From positions 1,260,438 through 1,324,437 of the forward strand of contig NZ_LMUS01000006.1 of the NCBI RefSeq assembly GCF_009765835.1: DNA of 64,000 nucleotides, read 5' to 3'. Shown here piece by piece: positions 7,060 to 16,100 of this stretch. The first letter of the stretch is position 1, and each line of letters starts with the position of its first letter. The translations under genes and the position numbers were made by a program. The notes beneath the pieces were generated by a model. That model saw only the letters and a list, made by a program, of their open reading frames with translations, was not told where the DNA came from and searched no databases. The DNA is from Granulicella sp. L56. GTDB lineage: Bacteria > Acidobacteriota > Terriglobia > Terriglobales > Acidobacteriaceae.

Positions 7060-9099
7060 ATGCCCTCAACGCGCTCGCTCTACGGCTTTGCGATCTTCCT
7101 CTCGGCCTTCCTGCTCTTTCTGGTCGAGCCCATGTCGGCAAAGCAACTGCTGCCCGCGCTGGGCGGTTCCTCCGCGGTCTGGCTCACCTGCCTGGTCTTC
7201 TTCCAGCTCACCCTTCTGCTCGGATACCTCTACGCACACTGGCTCACGCGCCATCCCTTCAATCGCGGCCAGCGGCTGCTTTACTTTGCGCTGCTTATCG
7301 TCGCCATCGCCCTTCTGGCCGCGCAAAAGTTCATCCGCCCCGACCTCAGCCAGGGCTCCGAACATCCTGTCACCACCATCTTCCTCGCGCTCACGCTGAC
7401 CATCGGCCTTCCCTTCCTCCTGCTCGGCTCCACCAGCCCCCTCCTGCAAATTTGGCTCTTCCGCAAGCAGGGAGGCCAAGTCCCCTACCGACTCTTCGCC
7501 CTCTCAAACGTTGGCTCGCTGCTCGCGTTGATCGCCTACCCCACGCTGGTCGAACCCCACCTGACACTCAAGCTGCAACGCTTCCTCTGGGCCATCGGAT
7601 TCATGGTCTACGCGGTCCTATGCGCCATCCTCTCCAGACAGGTGCCGTCAACAACCCACGCCACGCCACAAGAATCTCCCGACACCGCCGCTCCTCCAGC
7701 ATCCTCCGCAACAAAATGGCTCTGGTTCCTGCTGCCCATGGCCGCCGCCATGCAGTTGAGCGCCGTCACCAGCCACATCACCAGCAACATCGCCGCGATT
7801 CCCCTGCTCTGGATCCTTCCGCTCGCCGTCTACCTCATCACCTTCATCCTCGCCTTCGAGTTCCCCGGCTTCTACCGGCGCAGCATCGTCGTCCGGCTAC
7901 TGGTTGTTATGCTGGCCAGCCTCGGCTACGCCATCTCCAAGATGGACACCAGCATCCCCATCGGCCTCGCCATCCTCTTCTTCCTCTTCGAGTGCTTCAT
8001 CGCCTGCCTCTTCTGCCATGCCGAGACCTATGCCCTTCGCCCCCGCCGCCCATCGGAAACCACCCTCTTCTATCTCCTCGTAGCCGCCGGCGGAGTCACC
8101 GGAACCTTCTTCATCGGCATCGCCAGCCCGCTGATCTTCGCGGCCAACTACGACCTCTCCATCACCTTCCTCGTCACCGCCGTGCTCGCACTCGTCGTCA
8201 CCTGGCCCGACGGCTGGGGCCAGCGCCTGCTCTGGGCCACTGCCAGCGTCTTAGTCCTCTTTCTCAACTTCGCCCTGCACGCCGCCTACAAGCAGCAGGC
8301 CCTGCTCGAGACCCGCAACTTCTACGGCAGCCTCCGGGTCAAGGAGTCGGTCACGCACGAAGGCCAGCCGCTGCGCTCGCTGCTCAACGGCACCATCCAG
8401 CATGGCAATCAGATCTTCAGCCCCGGCCTCACCCGAACCCCCACCACCTACTACGCGAAAGACTCGGGCATCGGCCTCGCCCTCGCCAACTGCTGCGCCA
8501 ACCGCCCCCGCAACATCGGCGTCGTCGGCCTCGGAGCCGGAACCATCGCGGCTTATGGCAATGTGGGTGACCGCATCCGCTTCTACGAGATCAATCCCCA
8601 CGTCGAGCCCATCGCCCGCAACCTCTTCACCTACCTTCGCGACTCTCCCGCAGCCATTACCGTCATCGAAGGCGACGCCCGCACCTCACTCGCACAAGAG
8701 ACCCCCCAAAACTTCGACGTGCTTGTGCTCGACGCCTTCTCGGGCGACGCCATCCCCCTGCATCTGCTCACCACCGAAGCCCTCCAGCTCTACCAAAAGC
8801 ACCTCGCGCCCAATGGCATCCTCGCCTTCCACGTCTCCAACCAATACCTCAACCTCGCGCCCGAGGTAGCGCAACTGGCCGCCTCCATCCACATGCAGTC
8901 CATGATCTTCGACACCGGCTCCGTAGATACGCGCGGCGAATTCCGCTCCACCTGGGTGCTGGTCACCGCCAGCCCAACCTTCTTCACCCAGCCCGACGTC
9001 GCCCTCATCGCCGCACCGATCAGCGCCGTTCCCGGCCTCGGCGCATGGACCGATGACTACTCCAGCCTGTTGCCCATCTTCCAGCCCACCGGCCACTAG
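7060..9099 (+). CDS. Membrane-fused spermidine synthase-like protein
   Basis: The product has 679 residues. The first 420 or so form many hydrophobic helices (starting FAIFLSAFLLFLVEPMSAKQ, a conserved motif of this family). The C-terminal part is a Rossmann methyltransferase-fold polyamine synthase domain: the nucleotide-binding GVVGLGAGTIAAYG near residue 488, the acidic FYEINPHVEPIA, and VLVLDAFSGDAIP near residue 552. The soluble enzyme transfers an aminopropyl group from decarboxylated SAM to putrescine. Membrane-fused members are widespread but poorly studied, and the substrate is not established. The AUG at 7060 directly precedes the first helix. No partner gene such as speD is nearby. 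Confidence 0.85.
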   Translation: MPSTRSLYGFAIFLSAFLLFLVEPMSAKQLLPALGGSSAVWLTCLVFFQLTLLLGYLYAHWLTRHPFNRGQRLLYFALLIVAIALLAAQKFIRPDLSQGSEHPVTTIFLALTLTIGLPFLLLGSTSPLLQIWLFRKQGGQVPYRLFALSNVGSLLALIAYPTLVEPHLTLKLQRFLWAIGFMVYAVLCAILSRQVPSTTHATPQESPDTAAPPASSATKWLWFLLPMAAAMQLSAVTSHITSNIAAIPLLWILPLAVYLITFILAFEFPGFYRRSIVVRLLVVMLASLGYAISKMDTSIPIGLAILFFLFECFIACLFCHAETYALRPRRPSETTLFYLLVAAGGVTGTFFIGIASPLIFAANYDLSITFLVTAVLALVVTWPDGWGQRLLWATASVLVLFLNFALHAAYKQQALLETRNFYGSLRVKESVTHEGQPLRSLLNGTIQHGNQIFSPGLTRTPTTYYAKDSGIGLALANCCANRPRNIGVVGLGAGTIAAYGNVGDRIRFYEINPHVEPIARNLFTYLRDSPAAITVIEGDARTSLAQETPQNFDVLVLDAFSGDAIPLHLLTTEALQLYQKHLAPNGILAFHVSNQYLNLAPEVAQLAASIHMQSMIFDTGSVDTRGEFRSTWVLVTASPTFFTQPDVALIAAPISAVPGLGAWTDDYSSLLPIFQPTGH

Positions 9100-9151
9100 C
9101 CCCAATCCCACAGGAAGCCTGTTATCGCACTAGCTGTTGTTCGTTTTACGC

Positions 9152-9245
9152 CGTCATTCTGAGCGAAGCGAAGAACCCCCGTAGTTAGCTTTTGCCATTG
9201 CCCGTTTCTAATCGGTGCGATCGGTGCAGATCGGTGTTAAGCCTT
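9152..9245 (-). repeat. Divergent copy of the dispersed repeat (copy 3)
   Basis: The minus-strand reading starts with the ACCGAT tandem module (three units, about 9210-9245), then AGAAACGGGCAATGGCAAAAG, and a core in which the usual arms are replaced by CTACGGGGGTTCTTCGCTTC and GCTCAGAATGACGG. It lies 34 bases upstream of the mutM start. Confidence 0.75.
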
Positions 9246-9278
9246 CCTTTCCCGCCGTACCCCTATACTGCAAAAGTC

Positions 9279-10085
9279 ATGCCTGAGCTTCCCGAAGTAG
9301 AGACCGTAGCCAATGGAGTTCACGACCGCACCCACGGCCAGACCATCCGCTCCGTCTGGACCAGCAACAAGCCGCAGACCTTCAAGACGCCGCCCGACCA
9401 GATCACCGAAGCCCTCACCAACAGCCGCATCGATCGCGTCCATCGTGTCGGCAAGACCATCGTCATGGACTTGACCCGCAACCGCAAGGCCGCGCAGTTC
9501 CTCATTCACCTCGGCATGACCGGACGGCTGCTCGTCTCCGACCCAAAAGTCCCCATTCCTGCGCACACCCACGCGATCCTCACCCTCAGCAGCGGACGCG
9601 AACTGCGCTTCGTCGATCCGCGCCGCTTCGGGCGTCTGTCGATCGCCGACGCAACTTACGAAGGGCCGGGCAGCGAACCGCTGACCATCGCGCTCGAAGA
9701 CTTCATCGCCCTCTTCCGCAACCGCAAAACCCCTATCAAAGCTGCGCTGCTCAATCAATCACTGCTGCATGGAGTCGGCAATATTTACGCCGATGAGAGC
9801 CTCTTTCGCGCCGGAATCCGCCCACGCCGACAGGCCGGACGTCTCACTCATGCGGAGTTGGAACGTCTTCGTACCGCTTTAATCGATGTGCTGAAACATG
9901 CCATTAAGCTGGGCGGGTCGTCTGTCTCTGACTATGTTGACGCCGAGGGGATCGCAGGATTTTTTCAGTTTCATCACAACGTCTATAGCCGCACGGGCGA
10001 GCCCTGCCGCGTCTGCAAGACTCCGATCCAACGCATCGTTATCGGAGGGCGAAGCACCCACTTCTGCCCGGCCTGTCAGAAGTAA
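9279..10085 (+). CDS. mutM: Formamidopyrimidine-DNA glycosylase / AP lyase
   Basis: The product has 268 residues. It removes oxidised purines such as 8-oxoguanine and cuts the resulting AP site. The start at 9279 is fixed by the family's N terminus MPELPEVE, where the Pro after Met is the Schiff-base nucleophile and Glu3/Glu6 are catalytic; the frame is open further upstream but that part is repeat-derived. Other marks are the Lys of HRVGKTIVMDL, the NIYADESLF segment and the C-terminal zinc finger CRVCKTPIQRIVIGGRSTHF followed by CPAC. The gene is complete. Its stop codon is embedded in a hairpin at 10082. Confidence 0.96.
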   Translation: MPELPEVETVANGVHDRTHGQTIRSVWTSNKPQTFKTPPDQITEALTNSRIDRVHRVGKTIVMDLTRNRKAAQFLIHLGMTGRLLVSDPKVPIPAHTHAILTLSSGRELRFVDPRRFGRLSIADATYEGPGSEPLTIALEDFIALFRNRKTPIKAALLNQSLLHGVGNIYADESLFRAGIRPRRQAGRLTHAELERLRTALIDVLKHAIKLGGSSVSDYVDAEGIAGFFQFHHNVYSRTGEPCRVCKTPIQRIVIGGRSTHFCPACQK

Positions 10086-10166
10086 CCGGCCAGAGCAATT
10101 ATTACCGGTTACATTTTGGCCTCCGCGCGCTAGAAGTAACCGTTCAAGGGCAAAGTTACCGGTTAC
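10082..10166. repeat. Duplicated GTAACCGG/CCGGTTAC hairpin
   Basis: Two inverted repeats stand 54 bases apart: GTAACCGG at 10082-10089 with CCGGTTAC at 10105-10112, and GTAACCG at 10136-10142 with CGGTTAC at 10160-10166. Each copy starts with AGAAGTAACCG, so this is a partial tandem duplication. It lies exactly between the convergent mutM and ROK stop codons and may act as a two-way transcription barrier, though no T-run follows. Confidence 0.7.
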
Positions 10167-10168
10167 AG

Positions 10169-11065
10169 CTACCGCTCGAGAGCCTGCTCCGCTGAGATTG
10201 CTGCGCCGATCACTCGCGTCCCCGGTTTGTCTTCCACAATCTCGAACGAATAGCCTTGCAGAGGACTCATCTTCACCATCTGCTGGGTGTAGTCCCGCAG
10301 CATGGCCATGTCGAGAAAGCGCACGTTGAACCCGGTCAAAAAGACGCGCCCCGGTCCTGACATGTGGATTGAGGTGGCCGTCGCGGCGGCCAGCGCCTTG
10401 TGCCACATTCGCTTGAACTCCAGGCAGCGCGCGTCCCCGGCCTTCGCCGCCTCGAAGACCTCTTCCGGCTCCATGTCGAGAAAACGCAAGCGCATCGCGC
10501 GGTGGCCCATGATGCCTTCCAGGTGGCCTCGTCCGCCGCAGCCGCAGAAGTGCTCTTTCTCGTCGAGGGTCACGACCGTATGGCCGCCCTCCCAGACTCC
10601 CGGCATAAAGGGATAGCGTCCGTATCCGATGCCCACGCCCAGCGACCAGACGCGAATCGTGCTGTCGAGCTTGCCGTATGCCGAAGCTAATCCGGCAGCC
10701 ATGGCATCGGCGTCGTTGACGGCCGTTACCGAGACATCGAGGTTGTGGCTGCGCAACTGGGTCCGCAGCAGCTCTTCGATGCGCGCGCCCTTCAACTGGG
10801 GAAGGTTCGGAGACTCTTCGACGACCCCGTTCTTGATCAGTCCCGGCAGAGCGACGCCCACGGCAGAGATGCCTTCGGTGCCGTCGACGGCAAGGACTAC
10901 CTGCTCGCAGATGGTTTTGACCAGGCCCTCGGTTGGCATCTCCACCAGCGCATAGCTGTCGTCCTCATGTTCAGGAAACCGGTGCAGCTCGCCCACCAGC
11001 TTGTGATCGACGACCAGCCCGGTCGACAACTGCTTCGATACCTTTACGCCAACAAACTTTGCCAT
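10169..11065 (-). CDS. ROK-family protein with atypical motifs
   Basis: The product has 298 residues from the ATG at 11065 (MAKFVGVKVS). The ROK fold is shown by VGVALPGLIKNGVVEESPNL, the catalytic-region VNDADAMAAGLASAYG, LGVGIGYG and the zinc-loop-like HFCGCGGRGHLE followed by MGHRAM. ROK kinases phosphorylate glucose, ManNAc or GlcNAc; others are repressors. There is no N-terminal helix-turn-helix, so this is not the repressor form. Two departures matter. The first phosphate-binding motif (normally DxGGT) reads VGVKVSKQLSTG, and the last Cys of the zinc motif is His. Kinase activity is therefore uncertain. A longer in-frame start at 11122 would overlap sthA. Confidence 0.8.
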   Translation of the reverse strand: MAKFVGVKVSKQLSTGLVVDHKLVGELHRFPEHEDDSYALVEMPTEGLVKTICEQVVLAVDGTEGISAVGVALPGLIKNGVVEESPNLPQLKGARIEELLRTQLRSHNLDVSVTAVNDADAMAAGLASAYGKLDSTIRVWSLGVGIGYGRYPFMPGVWEGGHTVVTLDEKEHFCGCGGRGHLEGIMGHRAMRLRFLDMEPEEVFEAAKAGDARCLEFKRMWHKALAAATATSIHMSGPGRVFLTGFNVRFLDMAMLRDYTQQMVKMSPLQGYSFEIVEDKPGTRVIGAAISAEQALER

Positions 11066-11114
11066 GCTTCGTCCGCCTTGCTTGTTCCGCCTTGCCGCAG
11101 GCGCCGCGCCGCGT

Positions 11115-12518
11115 CTACTCAAACTTGCTAACGCGATTCAACCCGTTGAAAGCTGCAACTTTATAACATTCAGCCAGAGTTGGATAGTTGAACACCGTAT
11201 CCACGAAATACTCCAGTTTTCCGCCCAGCGCCATCACCGCCTGGCCGATGTGCAGCAGCTCGCTGGCACCTTCGCCGATGATGTGTACTCCAAGAATCGA
11301 ATGCGTCATCCGGTGAAAGATGATCTTCAGCCGCCCCGTCGTATCGCCGCGAATCTGTCCACGCGCAATCTCGCGATAGTAGGCCACGCCAACTTCGTAG
11401 GGAACGTCCTCTTCCGTCAACTGCTCTTCCGTCTTGCCGATAAAGCTGATCTCTGGAATCGTGTAAATTCCGTAGGGATAGAGCCCGGGGTTCGACAGCA
11501 CCTGCTCGTCGCCAAAGGCCCGCGCCGCAGCAATCCGTCCCTGCTCCATCGAAACCGAGGCCAGCGATGGGAAGCCGATGACATCGCCACCAGCAAAGAT
11601 CGTCGGCACCTTGGTTCTGAAATCCTTGTCTACCGGGATTCTGCCGCGTGAATCCGACTCCACCCCAACCGCCGCTAGATTCAATTCATCGACATTGCCC
11701 TGCCGCCCGACGGCATAGAGCAACGCATCACCCTGGACCTTCTTCTTGCTCTCGAGGTTGGCGACCACCGTGCCGTCCGGCATCTCTTCGACCGACTCCA
11801 CCTCTTCATTCAGCCGCATCGTCACCCGCGAATCCCGCAGATGGTAGCTCAGCGCCTCGACGATCTCCTGGTCGGCAAACTCCAGCAGCCGCGGCCTGCG
11901 CTCAATCAACGTCACCCGCACACCGAGGGCTGAGAACATACAGGTGTACTCCACCCCGATGACGCCGCCGCCTACAACGATCAACGTCTTGGGCAGATTG
12001 ACCATCTCCAGTACGAGGTCGCTATTGATGATGCTGTGGCCGTTGATCGGAACCTTGGCCGACGCAGCAGGCTTGGTGCCGGTCGCGATCAGGACATTCT
12101 TTGCCTCATAGACAGTCGAGCCGCGCGAGTTGGTCACCTTGATATGGGTCGCGTCTTCAAAGCTGGCTACGCCCACCAGCATCTCGATGTTGTTGCGGGA
12201 GAGCTGTGCCTCGGTCACGTCCACTTCGGTCTTGATGACATGCTGGACGCGGAAGGCGAGGTCCGCCATGGTGATGCGTTCCTTCACCCGGTAGTTCATG
12301 CCGTAGATGGACTTGTAGTTGTAGCCGGAGAGGTGCAGCACGGCCTCGCGCATGGTCTTCGAGGGAATCGTCCCCGTGTTGATGCAGGCCCCGCCTACCA
12401 CCTCGCGCATCTCGATCAGCGCGACCTTCTTGCCCAGCTTGGACGCGTAGATCGCCGCCCTCTGCCCGGCAGGGCCGGAACCTATCACGATCAGATCGTA
12501 AACACTACTCATATGCAA
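11115..12518 (-). CDS. sthA: Soluble pyridine nucleotide transhydrogenase (Si-specific)
   Basis: The product has 467 residues, matching the family length. It is an FAD flavoprotein that exchanges reducing equivalents between NADPH and NAD+. It shows the FAD-binding DLIVIGSGPAGQRAA, the NAD(P) fold LIVVGGGVIGVEYTCMFSALG, and the C-terminal YPTLAECYKVAAFNG dimer segment. In the region that holds the redox-active disulfide in lipoamide dehydrogenase, it has GGACINTGTIPSK with only one Cys, which separates SthA from the disulfide reductases. An alternative start is the ATG at 12512 (MSSVYDL). It ends about 50 bases upstream of the ROK gene on the same strand, so the two may be co-transcribed. Confidence 0.92.
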   Translation of the reverse strand: MHMSSVYDLIVIGSGPAGQRAAIYASKLGKKVALIEMREVVGGACINTGTIPSKTMREAVLHLSGYNYKSIYGMNYRVKERITMADLAFRVQHVIKTEVDVTEAQLSRNNIEMLVGVASFEDATHIKVTNSRGSTVYEAKNVLIATGTKPAASAKVPINGHSIINSDLVLEMVNLPKTLIVVGGGVIGVEYTCMFSALGVRVTLIERRPRLLEFADQEIVEALSYHLRDSRVTMRLNEEVESVEEMPDGTVVANLESKKKVQGDALLYAVGRQGNVDELNLAAVGVESDSRGRIPVDKDFRTKVPTIFAGGDVIGFPSLASVSMEQGRIAAARAFGDEQVLSNPGLYPYGIYTIPEISFIGKTEEQLTEEDVPYEVGVAYYREIARGQIRGDTTGRLKIIFHRMTHSILGVHIIGEGASELLHIGQAVMALGGKLEYFVDTVFNYPTLAECYKVAAFNGLNRVSKFE

Positions 12519-12739
12519 TGACTCATCGACAATTTTCTTACCCCAGCTTACTCAGCGATGATTAAAATTCACGCCACGGTGTAATCGATCGTCCGGTTAG
12601 CGGCCAATAATCGCACATTCCATGACCGATTTTTTTTGAAAAACGCGCCAATTCCTAACCTATCACAGCAACATCATCATGGTACGCCTGCGCTGTTGCA
12701 CCGGATCATCGAAACCTAGAAATCACCTACACTTACAGC

Positions 12740-13327
12740 GTGCGCCGCTACGCCATCACCGACCGCTCGCTGCTGCCAGCCGCCTCCTCCCTGCTGCGGC
12801 AGGCCGCTCTCTGGGCGGCTGACGGCGTCGATTACATCCAGCTCCGCGAAAAAGACCTGCCTCCGGCAACGCTTGCGCATCTTAGCCGCCAAATTCTCGA
12901 AGAGCTGCAGGACACCCAGACGAAGCTGCTCATCAACGCGCGGCTGGACATCGCCGTTGCGACGGGTGCTCATGGAGTTCACCTGACCTCGGCCCCTGGC
13001 GAACTTATGCCCGCGCAGGTTCGGGCGGTCTACGCTGCCGCCAATCTTGCACGGCCTGTCGTCTCCATCTCCTGCCATAGTTTGGCCGAGGTGGAAGTGG
13101 CTCGTAACGAGGCAGACCTGATCCTGTTTGCGCCTGTCTTTCAAAAAGAAATTACGGGACGGGTCGTTACTCACGGGCAGGGACTTGAAGCGCTGGGCGC
13201 TGCCTGCGTCGCTGCCGCACCTGCTTCTGTTTATGCGCTTGGCGGCGTTAGCTGGGAGAATGCGGACGCTTGTCTCGCGGCTGGCGCTATTGGGATTGCG
13301 GGGATTCGGCTATTTCATCGCCTTTGA
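12740..13327 (+). CDS. thiE: Thiamine-phosphate synthase (ThiE/TenI family)
   Basis: The product has 195 residues from a GTG at 12740. ThiE joins the pyrimidine and thiazole halves to make thiamine phosphate. The TIM-barrel core is visible: YAITDRSLL, the pyrophosphate/pyrimidine region YIQLREKDLPPATL, LLINARLDIAVATGAHGVHL, and SISCHSLAEVEVA with ADLILFAPVF. The usual GPxFxTxTK phosphate loop reads APVFQKEITG, and the C-terminal YALGGVS plus GIAGIRLF match the second phosphate site. Because of that loop change, a TenI-like role remains possible. No THI-box riboswitch was recognised upstream. A dispersed repeat follows the stop. Confidence 0.85.
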   Translation: MRRYAITDRSLLPAASSLLRQAALWAADGVDYIQLREKDLPPATLAHLSRQILEELQDTQTKLLINARLDIAVATGAHGVHLTSAPGELMPAQVRAVYAAANLARPVVSISCHSLAEVEVARNEADLILFAPVFQKEITGRVVTHGQGLEALGAACVAAAPASVYALGGVSWENADACLAAGAIGIAGIRLFHRL

Positions 13328-13353
13328 ATCAGCTTTTCGGCACGGACGACGAG

Positions 13354-13412
13354 GAAATACAGGGGTCTCTCCACTGCGGCGGCAAAAGCGCCGCCTTCGG
13401 TCGAGATGACGT
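13354..13412 (+). repeat. Dispersed hairpin repeat, copy 4
   Basis: The conserved 5' arm starts at 13354 and the 3' arm ends at 13412. The centre is a GGCGGCAAAAGCGCC-type hairpin. It lies 27 bases after the thiE stop, in thiE orientation, between convergent genes. The ACCGAT module is absent. Confidence 0.85.
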
Positions 13413-13446
13413 GCGGTTGTGCAGATCAGGTTGAGATTATAGGTGC

Positions 13447-14220
13447 TTAGTTTTCTGTGGGAACTTTGTCGGCGGAGTCGATGACGATGGTTTCTACGGG
13501 AACCTTCTGCTCTTTGAGCAGGAGGCCTGTTGCCTGTTTGAGGGCTGAGGCGAGTATAGGAAGGTCGCTCTCTGCCTCGGGCTTAGGGTTGTAATTAAAA
13601 GCGATGTCATAGCTGCCGGTAATGCCGGTTTGATCGACGACGGGAAAACCGGCCGCCGGGGTAAGGTAGATTGCAAACTGAGGCATAGTCCAGTTGGCTC
13701 CGCGCATGTGGCCGGAATCGACATTGAAGCGCCAGCCCGGGAAGTGATCCGCCTTGGTGGGGGTGAGATGCGGACCGCCTTTGGCGACGACGAGAGCGTA
13801 TCCGCGAATCGAGCGCGTTTCTGTGTGGACGGCAAGATTAAAGCGCTGGCGGAGCAGATTCTGCAGACGGGGCCTGAGCTGGTCGCGGGAGAGCTTGATG
13901 CCGTCTTCGGGCTCTGCCGTGATGTCGTAGAGGTTGGTTTCGAGCCAGCCGGGCTTGTTGGCGACCTGGCTGTCGTCCACGCCGTAAGCCAGCTGGATGA
14001 GGCGGGCGAGGGAGACATGGGTTGCGGTGAATCGACCGATGTTGGGGATGCTCCAACTGCCGGTTAGCGGGTCAGCCTGCGGTGAAGAGGGCCTGACACT
14101 GGCAACTTCAAAGGCAGGCGATGGTGGGTTTTGCGCGGTAGCTGCCTTGATATTTGGGAGAAACAGGGCGGACAGCAAAAAAAGACGGATGGTGGGTGAT
14201 AGCTGCGGACTCAGCGTCAT
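13447..14220 (-). CDS. TIGR03435-family secreted protein
   Basis: The product has 257 residues from the ATG at 14220, which begins a signal peptide (MTLSPQLSPTIRLFLLSALF, cut near ATAQN). The mature part carries the hallmarks of the TIGR03435 family, first defined in Candidatus Solibacter: FEVASVRPSS, LARLIQLAYGV, a helix with LRPRLQNLLRQRFNLAVH, the strand RGYALVVAKGGPHLTPT, and the C-terminal TGITGSYDIAFNYNP. These proteins occur as many paralogs in acidobacteria, and their function is unknown. No associated regulator or protease gene lies next to it. Confidence 0.88.
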   Translation of the reverse strand: MTLSPQLSPTIRLFLLSALFLPNIKAATAQNPPSPAFEVASVRPSSPQADPLTGSWSIPNIGRFTATHVSLARLIQLAYGVDDSQVANKPGWLETNLYDITAEPEDGIKLSRDQLRPRLQNLLRQRFNLAVHTETRSIRGYALVVAKGGPHLTPTKADHFPGWRFNVDSGHMRGANWTMPQFAIYLTPAAGFPVVDQTGITGSYDIAFNYNPKPEAESDLPILASALKQATGLLLKEQKVPVETIVIDSADKVPTEN

Positions 14221-14325
14221 TGACGCTCTTATATTGCAAAAATCTGCTTCCCGCAACTGACGCCCCGGCGTATGATTGCGCATCCGGGCCCCTTGCGAAT
14301 CAGCGCCAAGTGCGGAGACCTCCTC

Positions 14326-15408
14326 ATGTTTCGATGGAATGCAAGCGCGCAATCCACCACAACCTCCCCCGCTTCCTTCAGGGACGCCCTCATCGACGCG
14401 GAGCGGCTGCTGAAGTACGCCGCCGAGACCGGAGTCGAGGTCGAGGCCGCGACTCGCGCCGCCGTCCTGCTGGCCCGCAGCACGCCTCCTGAAAACTGGA
14501 CAGAGCCGATCATCGACGGTCTGCTCGAAGCGTTGACCAAGCTGGCCGCGCTGCTGAAGCCGGTGACCGCCGACAGCCTGAAGGCGTGGACCCAGGACAC
14601 GGGCGCGACCGTCCGCTATTACCTTCGCTGGGCCATCATTCTTGCGTGCGTCATCGTTCCTGCGTCAATTGCCAGCTTTACTACGTCGGCGCTGTCGAAC
14701 TCGCTACGCACCGACATCGCCTCTGCCAACGATCTCGCGGTGAAGCTGCGTGCCCAGCTTGGTGTGGCTCCGCCAACTGCGCAGGCGGGAACGGTGGCCG
14801 TCACGCTTCCGCCCGGCGTCAGCGACTCGGAGATCATCTCGGAGCTGCAGGACTACGCCTCTACGATTCGGCTGATCGATGCGCGTGCGCGGGAGCTGAA
14901 CTGGCTGGTGCTGCCCCGGGTCGCGCCTCCAGCACAGACCGAGCGCAACAACCCAGGCCAGCGCGCCGTCTACGAGCTTGATCCGGGTCTCCCCAACTAC
15001 TACGTGGCCCGCGACAGTGCCACTGCGACCTACCAGTCGGTCCGCTACTTCGCGCAGAGCCTGCTTAATAATGTCTCCGTCTTTTATGGAGCGCTTACCA
15101 CCTGCATTCTTCCGGTGCTCTATGCTCTGCTCGGCACCTGCGCTTATCTGCTGCGCAACTTCGAGAGCCAGATGAGCAACCACACCTTTATCCCGTCGCC
15201 TGCCAACTCGGCGCGCTTTCTGATCGCCGCCATCGGAGGAGCCGTCGTGGGGCTCTTTAACAACTTCACCGTGACGCCGGAGGCCTCGATTCCGCCACTG
15301 GCGCTGGCGTTCCTGGTCGGCTATGCTGTCGACGTCTTCTTCGCTTTTCTCGAAGGTCTGCTCAAGGCCTTCGCCAGAACAGAAACCCCGCCCCACAGCC
15401 CGGCTTAG
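14326..15408 (+). CDS. Integral membrane protein of unknown function
   Basis: The product has 360 residues from the ATG at 14326, the last good start before the conserved-looking soluble N terminus. I do not recognise the family. Residues 1-100 form a cytoplasmic helical region. A first membrane segment (WAIILACVIVPASIASF) is followed by a 120-residue, probably extracytoplasmic loop. Three more segments follow (YGALTTCILPVLYALLGTCA, FLIAAIGGAVVGLF, LALAFLVGYAVDVFFAFLEG). The layout, one helix then a long loop then a three-helix bundle, suggests a sensor or channel scaffold, but nothing in the sequence names a role. Confidence 0.7.
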   Translation: MFRWNASAQSTTTSPASFRDALIDAERLLKYAAETGVEVEAATRAAVLLARSTPPENWTEPIIDGLLEALTKLAALLKPVTADSLKAWTQDTGATVRYYLRWAIILACVIVPASIASFTTSALSNSLRTDIASANDLAVKLRAQLGVAPPTAQAGTVAVTLPPGVSDSEIISELQDYASTIRLIDARARELNWLVLPRVAPPAQTERNNPGQRAVYELDPGLPNYYVARDSATATYQSVRYFAQSLLNNVSVFYGALTTCILPVLYALLGTCAYLLRNFESQMSNHTFIPSPANSARFLIAAIGGAVVGLFNNFTVTPEASIPPLALAFLVGYAVDVFFAFLEGLLKAFARTETPPHSPA

Positions 15409-15466
15409 CCTCTGGCCGTCATCGTGATTTGGTAGACTTCAACATCGCAACCAAGGAAAAACGACC

Positions 15467-16069
15467 ATGACAACACCTGTGACAAGAATTGCCTGCCTCG
15501 CCGCCGCGCTTGTTCTCTGCGGCCCTCTCGTCTCTGCACAGACCCCGACACCGGCGCCAGCGCCGCCCGTCGTGCAGGCCCCCGTCGTGCAGGCCCCGGT
15601 CGTCAAGCCTGATCTGAGCGGGACCTGGACGCTGAACCTGGCCGCGAGCAACTATGACCAGGTGCCCCCGCCACAGGACGAGATCCTCGTCTTCAGCCAC
15701 ACGGGCCCGAACTACAGCATCGCCACGACCTCCGATAACGAGCGCGGCAAAGAGGCCTACACGCTTCCCTTCACCACCGACGGCAACGATACCCCCACGC
15801 CCAAAGGCATCTTCGCCGACACCGCGACCCTTCAATACCTCAGCACCAAGGGCGAGTGGGACGGAGCTTCGCTTATCCTGACGCAGAAGATCACCTATCA
15901 AAGCGGCGCGGGAAGCCTGAAATCGACCTTCACGCTCTCTGCTGATGGGAAAATCCTGACCCGGGTGATGCACATCGTAGTCGATCAGGGAGAGTTCGAC
16001 ACGACCTCTGTCTACGACAAGCAACCCGCTGCACAACCCGCCACCACCGGGACTTCGAACCCGGTTTGA
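15467..16069 (+). CDS. Secreted lipocalin-like hypothetical protein
   Basis: The product has 200 residues with a signal peptide (MTTPVTRIACLAAALVLCGP, cut after VSAQ). A Pro/Val-rich linker with a repeated VVQAP unit follows. The body begins DLSGTWTLNLAASNYD, a pattern common in small secreted beta-barrel proteins of acidobacteria, and continues with alternating strands up to LTRVMHIVVDQGEFDTTSVY. No catalytic motif is visible. It precedes the yceD-rpmF-plsX cluster by 31 bases on the same strand and may share transcription with it. Confidence 0.75.
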   Translation: MTTPVTRIACLAAALVLCGPLVSAQTPTPAPAPPVVQAPVVQAPVVKPDLSGTWTLNLAASNYDQVPPPQDEILVFSHTGPNYSIATTSDNERGKEAYTLPFTTDGNDTPTPKGIFADTATLQYLSTKGEWDGASLILTQKITYQSGAGSLKSTFTLSADGKILTRVMHIVVDQGEFDTTSVYDKQPAAQPATTGTSNPV

Positions 16070-16100
16070 TCTTGCCCCCCAACCTGCTACCCTTAAAGAC

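Noticed and set aside
7452..8570. 372-codon frame inside the spermidine-synthase gene
   Set aside because: It is a +2 shadow rich in His, Arg and Pro, typical of out-of-frame GC-rich DNA.
12519..12739. TPP riboswitch upstream of thiE
   Set aside because: No THI-box core (CUGAGA / ACCUGAUCUGG-like) could be found in the gap.
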